A stretch of DNA of 9,459 bases from Pseudomonadota bacterium (lineage in GTDB: Bacteria; Pseudomonadota; Alphaproteobacteria; Acetobacterales; Acetobacteraceae): positions 1-9,459 of the forward strand of contig JAKBCJ010000165.1 of assembly GCA_021807975.1 (NCBI GenBank), given 5' to 3'. The notes under the pieces are model-generated. The model was not told the DNA's origin and searched no databases. It worked only from the letters and a program-made list of their open reading frames with translations. This document shows, piece by piece, positions 1 through 7,395 of this stretch; position 1 is the stretch's first letter, and the number at the start of each line of letters is the position of its first letter. The position numbers and the translations under genes were made by a program.

Positions 1-1
1 C

Positions 2-59
2 GCCTTTAGCAAAAAGACCCGGCACGAGCCATTCGTGCCGGGTCTTTTTTGCTAAAGGC
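2..59. terminator. Long bidirectional intrinsic-terminator-like hairpin
   Basis: A near-perfect inverted repeat. The inner stem GACCCGGCACGA (16-27) pairs with TCGTGCCGGGTC (33-44) around the 5-nt loop GCCAT. It is flanked by A5 (11-15) and T6 (45-50). The complementarity then continues for nine more bases, GCCTTTAGC (2-10) with GCTAAAGGC (51-59). The GC-rich stem with a T tract is the classic Rho-independent form, and the A tract on the other side gives the same form on the minus strand. It most likely ends a transcript entering from the left, because the next gene to the right starts at 179 and reads rightwards. The outer 9-bp arms are more than a terminator needs. Confidence 0.85.
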
Positions 60-113
60 CCCCCGGCCAAATAAGCCAAACCCATGGCCGCGGCCGCCGC
101 CAACGGCCGCCGG

Positions 114-142
114 TTGCCCCGACGCTGCCAAACCGCCATAAA
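114..142 (+). promoter_or_regulatory. Candidate sigma-70-type promoter for the cupin/monooxygenase operon
   Basis: TTGCCC (114-119) and CATAAA (137-142) are separated by 17 bases. Each matches the sigma-70 consensus hexamer at 4 of 6 positions. Transcription would start near 149, about 30 bases before the ATG at 179, downstream of the hairpin at 2-59. A GGGAG ribosome-binding site (164-168) lies 10 bases before that ATG. This is pattern matching only, in GC-rich DNA where alphaproteobacterial promoters are often divergent. Confidence 0.4.
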
Positions 143-178
143 TCCCGCCCCGCCCAACGTCCCGGGAGAACAACCGCC

Positions 179-934
179 ATGACCCTGATCGCATCGACCG
201 AAACAGCCAAGGCCAACCGCCGCCGCGGCACCGCCGCCGATGGTGTCAGCTTCTGGCACACCCTGTATCTCGGCACGACGCGCTACAACATGGCGCCCGG
301 CACGCCCGACCCCGCTGCCGAAGCGCTGTTCCCGATGGCCTTCCTGATCGAACAAGACCCCGGCACCACCGCCAACGCCCACTATCACCAGCAGGACCAG
401 TTCCAGCTTGTCGTCGGAGGCTACGGCACGCTTGGCCTGCACGACATCCGCCCAATCACCGTCCACTTCACCGGCGCCCACACCGCCTATGGCCCGATCA
501 AGGCCAGTGCCGACGAAGGCGTCTGGTACTTCACCCTGCGCAACGGCTTCGACCCCGGCGCCCGCTTCATGACCATGCCGGAAAACCGCGTCGCCTTGCG
601 CACCGTCCCGAACCGCAAGCATCGCGAATCGGTAGCCGGTCCGCTGGGACAGCCCACCGCCCCGGCCGAAACCCTGCTGGGGCCAGACCCCGACGGCATG
701 ACAGCGTGGCGCTACACCATCGAACCGAACCAGAGACTGACCGGCCCTGATCCCACCAAGGGCCGAGGCCAGTACTGGGTCGTCACCGCCGGCAGCCTGA
801 TCCATGACGGTGAAGCCCTGAAGAAGCTGTCCTGCGCCTTCGTCTATCCCGACGACCCGGCTTTCCAGGCCAACGCAGGCCCCGAAGGCGCGGAGATCGT
901 CGCCATGCAATTCCCACTGCACAAGACCCACTAA
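179..934 (+). CDS. Cupin-like hypothetical protein, coupled to the monooxygenase
   Basis: A 251-residue cytoplasmic protein with no signal peptide or membrane segment. The stretch around residues 62-83 has the look of cupin motif 1: G62, then H68-x-H70, then Q74 where many cupins have Glu, and glycines at 80, 81 and 83. A second His (H101) in a GAHTAYGP stretch could supply another metal ligand. A C-terminal half (about 165-250) with another beta-rich, Gly/Pro-punctuated region would suit a second, degenerate barrel. The start is supported by GGGAG ten bases upstream. Its stop codon overlaps the ATG of the flavin monooxygenase (TAATG), so the two are very probably made together and may act on the same substrate, for example as a dioxygenase, isomerase or ligand-binding partner. 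The exact family is not recognised; cupin membership is inferred from the motif only. Confidence 0.8.
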   Translation: MTLIASTETAKANRRRGTAADGVSFWHTLYLGTTRYNMAPGTPDPAAEALFPMAFLIEQDPGTTANAHYHQQDQFQLVVGGYGTLGLHDIRPITVHFTGAHTAYGPIKASADEGVWYFTLRNGFDPGARFMTMPENRVALRTVPNRKHRESVAGPLGQPTAPAETLLGPDPDGMTAWRYTIEPNQRLTGPDPTKGRGQYWVVTAGSLIHDGEALKKLSCAFVYPDDPAFQANAGPEGAEIVAMQFPLHKTH

Positions 935-2304
935 TGACCAAGCAACTCCGCCTGAACGCTTTCGACATGAGCTGCATCGGGCACCAGTCGCCCGGCCTGT
1001 GGACCCATCCGGACGATCGCGCCGACACCTATAACACGCTGGAATACTGGACCGACCTGGCAAAAACGCTGGAACGCGGCAAGTTCGACGCGCTGTTCCT
1101 GGCCGACGTGCTGGGAATCTACGACGTGTACAAGGGCGGCCCGGACACCGCACTGGAACAGGCCGTCCAGGTTCCGGTCAACGACCCGCTCATGCCGATC
1201 AGCGCCATGGCCTCGGTGACCGAACATCTCGGCTTCGGCGTCACCTGCGCGCTGTCCTATGAACTGCCCTACCCGTTCGCCCGCCGCATGAGCACGCTGG
1301 ACCACCTGACCAAGGGCCGGATCGGCTGGAACATCGTCACCGGCTACCTGGACAGCGCCGCCCGCGGCATGGGAATGGCCAAGCAGGTGGACCACGATGA
1401 CCGCTATGATGTGGCGGAGGACTATATCCAGGCTACCTACAAACTGTGGGAAGCAAGCTGGGAAGACGGCGCCGTGCTGCGCGACCGCCAGGGGCGCCGC
1501 TTCGCCGACGCCACCAAGATCCACCGCATCGTGCATGAAGGACCGCATTTCCGGTTCGACGCGATCCATCTGTGCGAGCCCTCGCCGCAACGCACCCCGG
1601 TGCTGTTCCAGGCCGGCGCCTCCAAGCGCGGCCGCGACTTCGCCGCTCGGCATGCCGAATGCGTCTTCATCAACGGGCCGTCGAAGAAGGTCATCGGCAA
1701 CATCGTCAAGGACCTGCGGGCCAGGGCCGCAGCCGCCGGGCGCGACCCGAAGGACCTGGTGATCTTCACCATGATGACGGTGATCACCGACACCACGTCC
1801 CGGGCGGCCCGCGACAAATACCAGGATTACCTGGGCTATGTATCAGAGGAAGGCGCCCTGGCCCTGATGTCCGGTTGGACCGGTGTCGATTTCGGCGCGA
1901 TGCAATCCGGCGACGTGCTGCGCTTCAACGACAAGGCGAACGCCCAGACCTCGGCGCTGGAAGCCTTTACCATCGCAGACCCCAACCGTGAGTGGACCGT
2001 GGGGGAAATCGCCCGTCACGCCGCCATCGGCGGCCGCGGCCCGATGATTATCGGCTCCGCCGCCGAAGTGGCCGAGGAAATGCGCGCCTGGATCGAGGAA
2101 ACCGACATCGACGGCTTCAACCTCGCCTACGCGCTGACCCCCGGCACGTTCAAGGACGTTGCCGATCTGGTGGTGCCGGAGCTGCAATCGCGGGGTATGT
2201 TCAAGCACGATTATGCTAAGGGCACCTTCCGCGAGAAGCTGTTCGGACGCGGTGCCCGCCTGCCGGCGAACCATCCAGCCGCGTCGGTTCGTGTCAGGAC
2301 GTAA
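934..2304 (+). CDS. FMN-dependent monooxygenase, NtaA/SnaA/DszA family (luciferase-like)
   Basis: A 456-residue protein, the usual length for the NtaA/SnaA/DszA branch of the bacterial luciferase superfamily. These enzymes use FMNH2 from a separate reductase plus O2 to oxidise substrates such as nitrilotriacetate, sulfones, pristinamycin intermediates or alkyl heteroatom compounds. Family hallmarks visible are GRIGWNIVTG (128-137), the DHDDRYDVAEDY block (153-164) and PVLFQAGASKRGRDFAARHA (222-241), a highly conserved part of the flavin-binding barrel. The C-terminal part contains the typical GFNLAYALTPGTFKD-like segment. There is no obvious Shine-Dalgarno before the ATG, which overlaps the stop of the upstream cupin-like gene by one base, suggesting translational coupling. 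No flavin reductase lies next to it in this window, so reduced flavin must come from elsewhere or from a gene outside. The substrate cannot be read from the sequence. Confidence 0.95.
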   Translation: MTKQLRLNAFDMSCIGHQSPGLWTHPDDRADTYNTLEYWTDLAKTLERGKFDALFLADVLGIYDVYKGGPDTALEQAVQVPVNDPLMPISAMASVTEHLGFGVTCALSYELPYPFARRMSTLDHLTKGRIGWNIVTGYLDSAARGMGMAKQVDHDDRYDVAEDYIQATYKLWEASWEDGAVLRDRQGRRFADATKIHRIVHEGPHFRFDAIHLCEPSPQRTPVLFQAGASKRGRDFAARHAECVFINGPSKKVIGNIVKDLRARAAAAGRDPKDLVIFTMMTVITDTTSRAARDKYQDYLGYVSEEGALALMSGWTGVDFGAMQSGDVLRFNDKANAQTSALEAFTIADPNREWTVGEIARHAAIGGRGPMIIGSAAEVAEEMRAWIEETDIDGFNLAYALTPGTFKDVADLVVPELQSRGMFKHDYAKGTFREKLFGRGARLPANHPAASVRVRT

Positions 2305-2377
2305 TGGCGGCGAGCGGTGCTTGATCGGTGTTCGCGTTAGCGCCATAGACAGCGCGATTGGAGGGGTGGGAGAGACT

Positions 2378-2839
2378 ATGACACCGATGCCGCGTTTCCT
2401 GACGATCGCTGCCTGTCTGGGGGTTTTGGCCGCTGCCATGCCAGCCGCCGCGCAACCAAACCAAACCCCTCCACAGCCGCCCCGGGACAGCAACGCTGCC
2501 GCCGAACCGGGTCCGCTGGCGAACAAGCAGGCCAGCGAGGGATCGGCGCCGGTCAAGGAAAAGCCAGTGTCGCGGGTGCGCCTGGATGCCGGCTCCGTGC
2601 TGTGCCGCACCGAGGCTGATCTGGCCCGGCTGGCGGACCGCCGCATGGGACACCCGGTCAGCGGAAACGTCGATTGCAAGATCATGCGGCTGGCAACGCC
2701 GATTATCGTCCTGGAGCGAAAAGGCCCCGGCCGGACGCAAGTCACGACAACCGACCCGGCGGCCGGCGGCTCCGGCTGGACCGACGCCTGGCTTCCGGCC
2801 CAGGCGTCGAACTTCGTTCCACCGCCTCGGAGGCAGTAG
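2378..2839 (+). CDS. Small exported proline-rich protein of unknown function
   Basis: A 153-residue product from the ATG at 2378, chosen because GGAGGGG/GGGAG-type sequence lies at 2360-2374 just upstream and because the protein then opens with a good Sec signal peptide. Residues 4-7 form the short n-region, about 8-21 the hydrophobic core, and A23-A24-A25 a signal peptidase I site before Q26. A low-complexity Pro/Ala/Gln-rich linker (26-65) follows. The remaining domain (about 66-150) holds two cysteines, C76 and C100, that could form a disulfide in the periplasm, and ends in a WTDAWLP segment and a basic tail. I do not recognise a family. The in-frame reading extends upstream to 2159, but that part overlaps the monooxygenase and would bury the signal peptide. 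It lies 73 bases after the monooxygenase and may be co-transcribed with it, without an obvious functional tie. Confidence 0.75.
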   Translation: MTPMPRFLTIAACLGVLAAAMPAAAQPNQTPPQPPRDSNAAAEPGPLANKQASEGSAPVKEKPVSRVRLDAGSVLCRTEADLARLADRRMGHPVSGNVDCKIMRLATPIIVLERKGPGRTQVTTTDPAAGGSGWTDAWLPAQASNFVPPPRRQ

Positions 2840-2845
2840 GGCTAT

Positions 2846-2872
2846 CGGCTGCAAGGACGGCCGGCGCAGCCG
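2846..2872. terminator. Weak hairpin between convergent genes
   Basis: CGGCTGC (2846-2852) and GCAGCCG (2866-2872) can form a 7-bp stem with a 13-nt loop. It lies in the 44-bp gap between the stop of the exported protein and the stop of mmcB. No T tract follows on either strand, so it would be at best a weak or Rho-assisted terminator serving both directions. Confidence 0.3.
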
Positions 2873-2883
2873 CCCCATTGGAT

Positions 2884-3354
2884 TCAATCCGGGTTCAGCC
2901 CAACTGCCAGTTCCACCGCACCCGCCGGGTCTTCCAGCGCAGCCAGCCGAGCCGCCGCCATCCATGCGAACCGCTCCATCAGGGCTTTGCGGCGCGGCGC
3001 GGCCAGCTTCACGGACAGGGGTTCGCGGATAATATCCGCCTCCAGCCCCGCACACACGATCAGGCCGGTTTCCGGCGGCAGCGCATTCAACGGAAAATCG
3101 CTGTCCACGGCGAAGAAAAACTGGTCGCAAAACGGCTGATATTCGGCCCACTTTGCGTCCGACAGATAGTCTCGCAGGCCGGATTTCACCTCGATACACA
3201 CGAAACCGCCGCCGGGTTGCAACGCCAGGATATCGGCGCGCCGTCCGTTGGCCAGCCGAACCTCATGCAGCGGCGCCCACCCCATCCGCAGGCACAGCCG
3301 CGCCGCCGCCCGGCGAACCGCCAACGTGCGTTCGGGGAAGCCGATCGGGTCCAT
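2884..3354 (-). CDS. mmcB: MmcB-family DNA repair protein (PD-(D/E)XK nuclease-like)
   Basis: A 156-residue protein matching the length and pattern of the MmcB family, an alphaproteobacterial group linked in Caulobacter to mitomycin C resistance. A PD-(D/E)XK nuclease signature is visible: E31, D41 in RRADILAL, then E55-V-K57 in CIEVKSG, with an aromatic-rich stretch (YQPFCDQFFFAVD, about 73-85) after it. The ATG at 3354 is set by overlap with the stop of the dehydratase gene (TAATG), giving translational coupling; a GTGGA lies just upstream. The frame stays open further upstream through the dehydratase gene, but that extension has no support. It is last in a cluster with two redox genes. Nuclease activity is inferred from the motif; family membership is fairly secure. 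Confidence 0.9.
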   Translation of the reverse strand: MDPIGFPERTLAVRRAAARLCLRMGWAPLHEVRLANGRRADILALQPGGGFVCIEVKSGLRDYLSDAKWAEYQPFCDQFFFAVDSDFPLNALPPETGLIVCAGLEADIIREPLSVKLAAPRRKALMERFAWMAAARLAALEDPAGAVELAVGLNPD

Positions 3355-3644
3355 TAGTCCACAAGCGCATCGATCGCCCGCGCCATCCGCACATCGGCGG
3401 CAGATAACCCGGCCGCGTCGTGAGTCGTCAGTTCGATCCGGACGGAGTTCCAGACGTTGGACCAGTCGGGGTGATGATCGAATCTCTCTGCCAGCAGGGC
3501 AACGCGGGTCATGAAACCCCAGGCGTGGCTGAAATCCGCGAACTTGAAGTCCCTCCGCAACGCATCCCTGTCCGGCGCGACGGACCATTTTGGAACCGTG
3601 GTTTTCAGTGCGGCCCGTTCCGCGTCGGTCAGGCGTTGCGCCAT
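3354..3644 (-). CDS. phhB: 4a-hydroxytetrahydrobiopterin dehydratase (pterin-4a-carbinolamine dehydratase)
   Basis: A 96-residue protein of the normal size for the PCD/DCoH family. It dehydrates 4a-hydroxytetrahydropterin to quinonoid dihydropterin, recycling the cofactor of aromatic amino acid hydroxylases. The family signature is complete: E53, H57-H58-P59, W61, N63/N66, V68, H75 and D84, with H57, H58 and H75 corresponding to the catalytic histidines. An AGGGGG ribosome-binding site sits six bases before the ATG, inside the end of the preceding gene; only two bases separate the two coding regions. The downstream mmcB start overlaps its stop. No phenylalanine hydroxylase gene is present in this window, so the pterin-dependent partner is unknown; in bacteria stand-alone copies may also have roles in pterin or molybdopterin metabolism. 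Confidence 0.96.
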   Translation of the reverse strand: MAQRLTDAERAALKTTVPKWSVAPDRDALRRDFKFADFSHAWGFMTRVALLAERFDHHPDWSNVWNSVRIELTTHDAAGLSAADVRMARAIDALVD

Positions 3645-3646
3645 TT

Positions 3647-4783
3647 TCAGCCCCCTTCGGCCAAACGCGCCATGTCGTCCAGGGCGTCGGCGAATTCCGC
3701 CATGAAGCCCGCGACGACCTGGCGGCAGCTTGGGATGTCCTCGACCAACCCGACACCCTGGCCGACGAAATAGCTGACCAGGTTACGGGCTTTCGCGTTG
3801 CCGCCCTCCGCCGCCTTGTTGACCCGGGCCATAGCGGGTTCGCTGAGCAGGCCTTGCAGCGGCATCGCCAGGGTGCCGGGATTGTCCGTCCCCTCCCACG
3901 CATCGGTCCAGGCAGACCGCAACTGGCGGGCGGGCTTGCCGGTACGGCCCCTGGACCGCACGGTGTCGCGGGATCGCGCGGCCACCATCTTTTCGCGGAA
4001 CACCGGGGAGGTTTCGGCCTCGGTCGTTGCCAGCCACACCGATCCGGTCCAGGCGCCGGCCGCGCCCATGGCCATGCAGGCGGCCATCTGGCGGCCGGTC
4101 ATGATGCCGCCGGCCGCCAGCACCGGAACCTTGCCCTGCACCGCGCGCAGGACTTCGGGGACCACCACCATGGTGGAAACCTCCCCGCAATGCCCGCCGG
4201 CTTCGGTGCCTTGGGCAACGATAATGTCAACCCCGGCGGCGACCTGACGCACCGCATGCTCCCGCGCACCGACCAGTGCGGCGCATGGAATACCGTGGCG
4301 GCGGGCGCGTTCCAGCATAGAGGACGGGGGAACACCCAATGCATTGGCGATCAGGCGGATAGGGTGGCGGAAGGCGACGTCCATCAGGTGTTCGCCGGTG
4401 TCGAACTGGTAGGAAACCGGACGGTTCGGGTCTTCCCGCTGATAATACCCGCTTATGGGATCGACCTCGTGACGGCGCAGCAGATCGTGGACAAAACTGC
4501 GATGGGCGGGGGAGATTTGGCCGGCCAGGTCGGCCTGGGTGGCCCCGGCTGCGGTACGGACGGCCAGGTTTTCCGGGATCAAAAGATCGACGCCATAGGG
4601 TTTGCCGTCCACATGGGCGTCGATCCAGGCCAGTTCGGTTTCCAGTTGGTCCGGGGTATATCCGGCGGCGCCGAAGACTCCGAAGCCCCCCGATTTACTG
4701 ACCGCGGCCACGACGTCGCGGCAATGGCTGAACGCCAGAAGCGGGAATTCGATCCCGAGCATGCGGCAGAGTGCGGTGTTCAT
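3647..4783 (-). CDS. NAD(P)H-dependent flavin oxidoreductase / nitronate monooxygenase
   Basis: A 378-residue TIM-barrel flavoprotein of the nitronate monooxygenase (2-nitropropane dioxygenase)/YrpB family. These enzymes bind FMN and either oxidise alkyl nitronates with O2 or act as NAD(P)H:quinone or flavin oxidoreductases. The family motif AQGTEAGGHCG spans residues 190-200, with H198 at the conserved catalytic position. VLAAGGIMTGRQMAACMAMG further on is the phosphate-binding glycine-rich segment. The N-terminus has FPLLAFSHCRDV where many members have a PIIQAPM-like FMN segment, which suggests one of the less-studied subgroups. The start at 4783 is the first ATG fitting the family N-terminus, with a weak GGAA about ten bases upstream. 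It is the first gene of the nmo-phhB-mmcB cluster. Whether it is a true nitronate monooxygenase or a quinone reductase cannot be decided here. Confidence 0.93.
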   Translation of the reverse strand: MNTALCRMLGIEFPLLAFSHCRDVVAAVSKSGGFGVFGAAGYTPDQLETELAWIDAHVDGKPYGVDLLIPENLAVRTAAGATQADLAGQISPAHRSFVHDLLRRHEVDPISGYYQREDPNRPVSYQFDTGEHLMDVAFRHPIRLIANALGVPPSSMLERARRHGIPCAALVGAREHAVRQVAAGVDIIVAQGTEAGGHCGEVSTMVVVPEVLRAVQGKVPVLAAGGIMTGRQMAACMAMGAAGAWTGSVWLATTEAETSPVFREKMVAARSRDTVRSRGRTGKPARQLRSAWTDAWEGTDNPGTLAMPLQGLLSEPAMARVNKAAEGGNAKARNLVSYFVGQGVGLVEDIPSCRQVVAGFMAEFADALDDMARLAEGG

Positions 4784-4951
4784 CGTTTGTCGGTTCCGTT
4801 ATTCTGGCTTGCGAGGCGGCTGGCGGTTGGGTTTTGATCGGCGGCAGATTGGCGCGTCGCGGCGCATGGAGCAATCGGGGCCGAGGACAGGGCAGCCGGG
4901 CGTTTTGGATCGGACACTCCCGGTCCATCCTCCAAAGGGAACCGCCTCCCC

Positions 4952-4980
4952 TATATAGTTATTGTCCCTGCCCCTGCCAT
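4952..4980 (-). promoter_or_regulatory. Candidate promoter for the nmo-phhB-mmcB cluster
   Basis: On the minus strand, ATGGCA (4980-4975) and TATATA (4957-4952) are separated by 17 bases. Each matches the sigma-70 hexamers at 4 of 6 positions. Transcription would start near 4945, leaving a leader of about 160 bases before the ATG at 4783. The TATATA is part of the palindrome CTATATAG. I looked for the alphaproteobacterial LexA pattern GTTC-N7-GTTC in 4784-5056 and did not see it. Confidence 0.35.
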
Positions 4981-5056
4981 ACGACGGAATATTCAAGCAT
5001 TTTTTAGTCGGAAAATTTGCGAACCAATCCATTTACCATCGTGTTAGCCTGCTTTC

Positions 5057-7303
5057 ATGAGCCTGCGGCTTCGAATAATCCTCCTCGCCGGATGTTGCCT
5101 GCTGCCCGCTGCCCTCTTACTCGCGGGCAGCCAATGGCAACTGCGGCAGGCACGCGAGTCAGAAGTGCGCCGGGCGCTGTTCGAACTGGCGGCGTCCGAG
5201 GCGAGCGAGATCGAAACCACCATCGATGGCGCGCGGCAGTTCCTGACCGCATTGCAGCGCACGCCGGCGATCATGGATCGCAACGCGCCGCTGTGTTCCG
5301 CCTGGCTGGCCCGCCTGCGCCGCGATTACCCGGCTTACACCAGCATCCGCGCCGATTCCGTCAGTGGCCGCGTGTTCTGTTCCAGCGATCCCGGACAGGC
5401 CGGTTTCGACGGGGACGCGCCGTATTTCCAGTCCGCGCTCGAACATGGTTTCGCGGTCGGATTCTATTCACTATCCCGTTCGGGACATCCGGAACTGCCT
5501 TTGGGACTTAGGATAACCGATTATGACGGCGTCACCCTAGGCGTCCTGGCGATCGGGCTGGACCTTGGTTCGCTCGGTCAGGACCTGCAAAGTCAGTTAC
5601 CCGCCGATGCCACCGTGACCGTGTTGGACGGCACCGGTTCAACGCTGGTGAGTCTCCCGCGATCGCGCCCCGCGCAAGAGCCCGGCACCGTCGATCGGGG
5701 CCCGATGCTCCAATCGTCCGTTACGCTGGGCAGCGGGCTGAAAGTGATCGCCGAACGCCCCGAACGATCCGCTTTCGCTGTCCTGGACCGAACAACGCGC
5801 GTTGGGGCGTTGCTGATCGCCGCGGCCTTGCTGCTGGTTTGCATCTTTGCCGACTGGTTTGGCCGGCGCTTCATACGCGCCCCGGTGAACCGGATGCTGA
5901 CTACCACGGACAAGCTGCATCGCGGCGATTTTTCCGCCCGGACCGGCTTTTCCACCGACCGCTCCGAACTCGGGAAACTTGGCGCCGGGCTGGATGCGCT
6001 GGCCGAGGAACTGGAGAACCGGCAAAATGCACAATACGATACCGAACGACAACTGCGCGAGCTTGCCACGACGCTGGAACTACGTGTCGCGGACCGCACC
6101 CGGGCTTTGTTGGATGCAAACCAGCGTCTGATGCAGGAGACCGAGCAGCGCCAACAAATCCAGAACGAGCTGTCGCAGGCACAGAAACTCGATGCACTCG
6201 GCAGACTAACCGGCGGTGTTGCGCATGACTTCAATAACCTGCTTACGGCGGTGCTGGGCTCGCTGGAAATCGTTTCGCGCCGGGTGCAGGACCCGAAACT
6301 GACGCGGCTGCTGGATATTGCGATGCAAGCAGCCCGGCGGGGCGCCGAACTAACCGCGCACATGCTGGCATTCTCCCGGAAGCAGGATCTGGTTTTGCGC
6401 CCGGTTGACATCAATGCCACCGTATCCGGCATGCGGGGTTTGCTGACTCGCACGCTGGGGAAGACGGTCCGCGTGAACTACGATCTGGCAGAGGATTTGT
6501 GGCATGCAACCGCGGATTCCGTTCAGCTGGAGGTTGCGCTGCTTAATCTTGCTATCAACGCGCGCGACGCTATGCCGGGCGGCGGTTCACTTTTGTTCCG
6601 AACACGCAATATATGTGCGCTGGAAGGGCCGCACTCCCTCGCCGCACCGACCCCCGGCGAATATACGATGGTGGCCGTCATCGATACCGGCGAAGGCATG
6701 CCGCCAGAGGTGCAATCCAAGGTCTTCGATCCGTTTTTCACGACCAAGGGCGTTGGCAAAGGCACGGGCCTTGGCCTGTCGATGGTCTATGGTTTCACCC
6801 GTCAGGTCGGCGGTACGGTGACGATCGACAGCTCACCCGGCAAGGGAACGGCGATCGGCCTTTATCTGCCGCGGGCGCCGATGGATGCCGAAGCCGCGGT
6901 GAGCGAGCCTGTCGAAGCCGAACCGATGGAGCCCCTGTCGGTCCTGCTGCTGGACGACGACGATATGGCCCGTGAAGCCATAGCGGCGATGCTTCGTGAA
7001 CTCGGGCACCGGGTGACGGAAGCCGCCGACGGCGCCTCCGCACTGGATTTGGCTCGGGAGTCCGATACTTTCGATATTGCCTTGGCCGATTTTGCAATGC
7101 CCGAAATGAATGGCGTGCGGTTTGCCGCGGAACTGAGTACGTTCCGGCCCAACCTGCCGGTACTGTTGGTCACCGGGTACACCGATCGGGACGCCTTGGA
7201 CGGTTGGCTGGAACAGGGGGGCCGAACCCTGCCGAAGCCTTTCAACCGGTCGGCACTAACGCGAGAACTGCGCATGTGCCTTGGGATATCCGACCTGGCG
7301 TAG
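5057..7303 (+). CDS. Membrane-bound hybrid sensor histidine kinase with C-terminal receiver
   Basis: A 748-residue inner-membrane kinase. A first membrane segment (about 7-24) and a second (about 249-268) bracket an extracytoplasmic sensor region of some 220 residues, whose size and DYDGVTLGVLAIGLDL-type end resemble Cache domains. HAMP (about 270-325) and a coiled coil (about 325-380) lead to the HisKA box LTGGVAHDFNNLL with phospho-acceptor H390; the HDFNN form is typical of HPK4-class kinases. The ATPase domain has the N box (N501 in NLAINARDAM), G1 (D543 in DTGEGMP), the F box FDPFFTTK and G2 GKGTGLGL (567-574). The receiver (about 630-745) has acidic D633-D636, phospho-acceptor D678, T706 and K727, so it looks active. 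The ATG is the first possible start, since an in-frame TAG lies 12 bases upstream; no good Shine-Dalgarno precedes it. No cognate response regulator or phosphotransferase lies in the window, so the signal and target are unknown. Confidence 0.97.
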   Translation: MSLRLRIILLAGCCLLPAALLLAGSQWQLRQARESEVRRALFELAASEASEIETTIDGARQFLTALQRTPAIMDRNAPLCSAWLARLRRDYPAYTSIRADSVSGRVFCSSDPGQAGFDGDAPYFQSALEHGFAVGFYSLSRSGHPELPLGLRITDYDGVTLGVLAIGLDLGSLGQDLQSQLPADATVTVLDGTGSTLVSLPRSRPAQEPGTVDRGPMLQSSVTLGSGLKVIAERPERSAFAVLDRTTRVGALLIAAALLLVCIFADWFGRRFIRAPVNRMLTTTDKLHRGDFSARTGFSTDRSELGKLGAGLDALAEELENRQNAQYDTERQLRELATTLELRVADRTRALLDANQRLMQETEQRQQIQNELSQAQKLDALGRLTGGVAHDFNNLLTAVLGSLEIVSRRVQDPKLTRLLDIAMQAARRGAELTAHMLAFSRKQDLVLRPVDINATVSGMRGLLTRTLGKTVRVNYDLAEDLWHATADSVQLEVALLNLAINARDAMPGGGSLLFRTRNICALEGPHSLAAPTPGEYTMVAVIDTGEGMPPEVQSKVFDPFFTTKGVGKGTGLGLSMVYGFTRQVGGTVTIDSSPGKGTAIGLYLPRAPMDAEAAVSEPVEAEPMEPLSVLLLDDDDMAREAIAAMLRELGHRVTEAADGASALDLARESDTFDIALADFAMPEMNGVRFAAELSTFRPNLPVLLVTGYTDRDALDGWLEQGGRTLPKPFNRSALTRELRMCLGISDLA

Positions 7304-7395
7304 CACGGCGAGCCTTCGGCCTTTGTCCCGTCGGCGACGCTTGTGTCCGTCAATAAATTCTCTAAAGCATTGACAGGATACGGATTTCTCTCTCG

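Noticed and set aside
931..1653. A 240-codon minus-strand frame under the monooxygenase gene, plus a 300-codon one at 1843-2745
   Set aside because: Both are shadows of the DszA-family gene, without motifs, ribosome-binding sites or plausible neighbours.
2159..2377. Upstream extension of the exported protein to an ATG at 2159
   Set aside because: It would overlap the end of the monooxygenase by nearly 150 bases and place the clear signal peptide in the middle of the protein. The ATG at 2378 has a better ribosome-binding site.
3590..4837. A 415-codon open frame on the plus strand opposite the flavin oxidoreductase gene
   Set aside because: It is antisense to two genes with clear family motifs. 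Its translation is rich in Gly, His, Ala, Arg and Pro with no recognisable domain, and no ribosome-binding site stands out. Long antisense frames are expected at this GC content.
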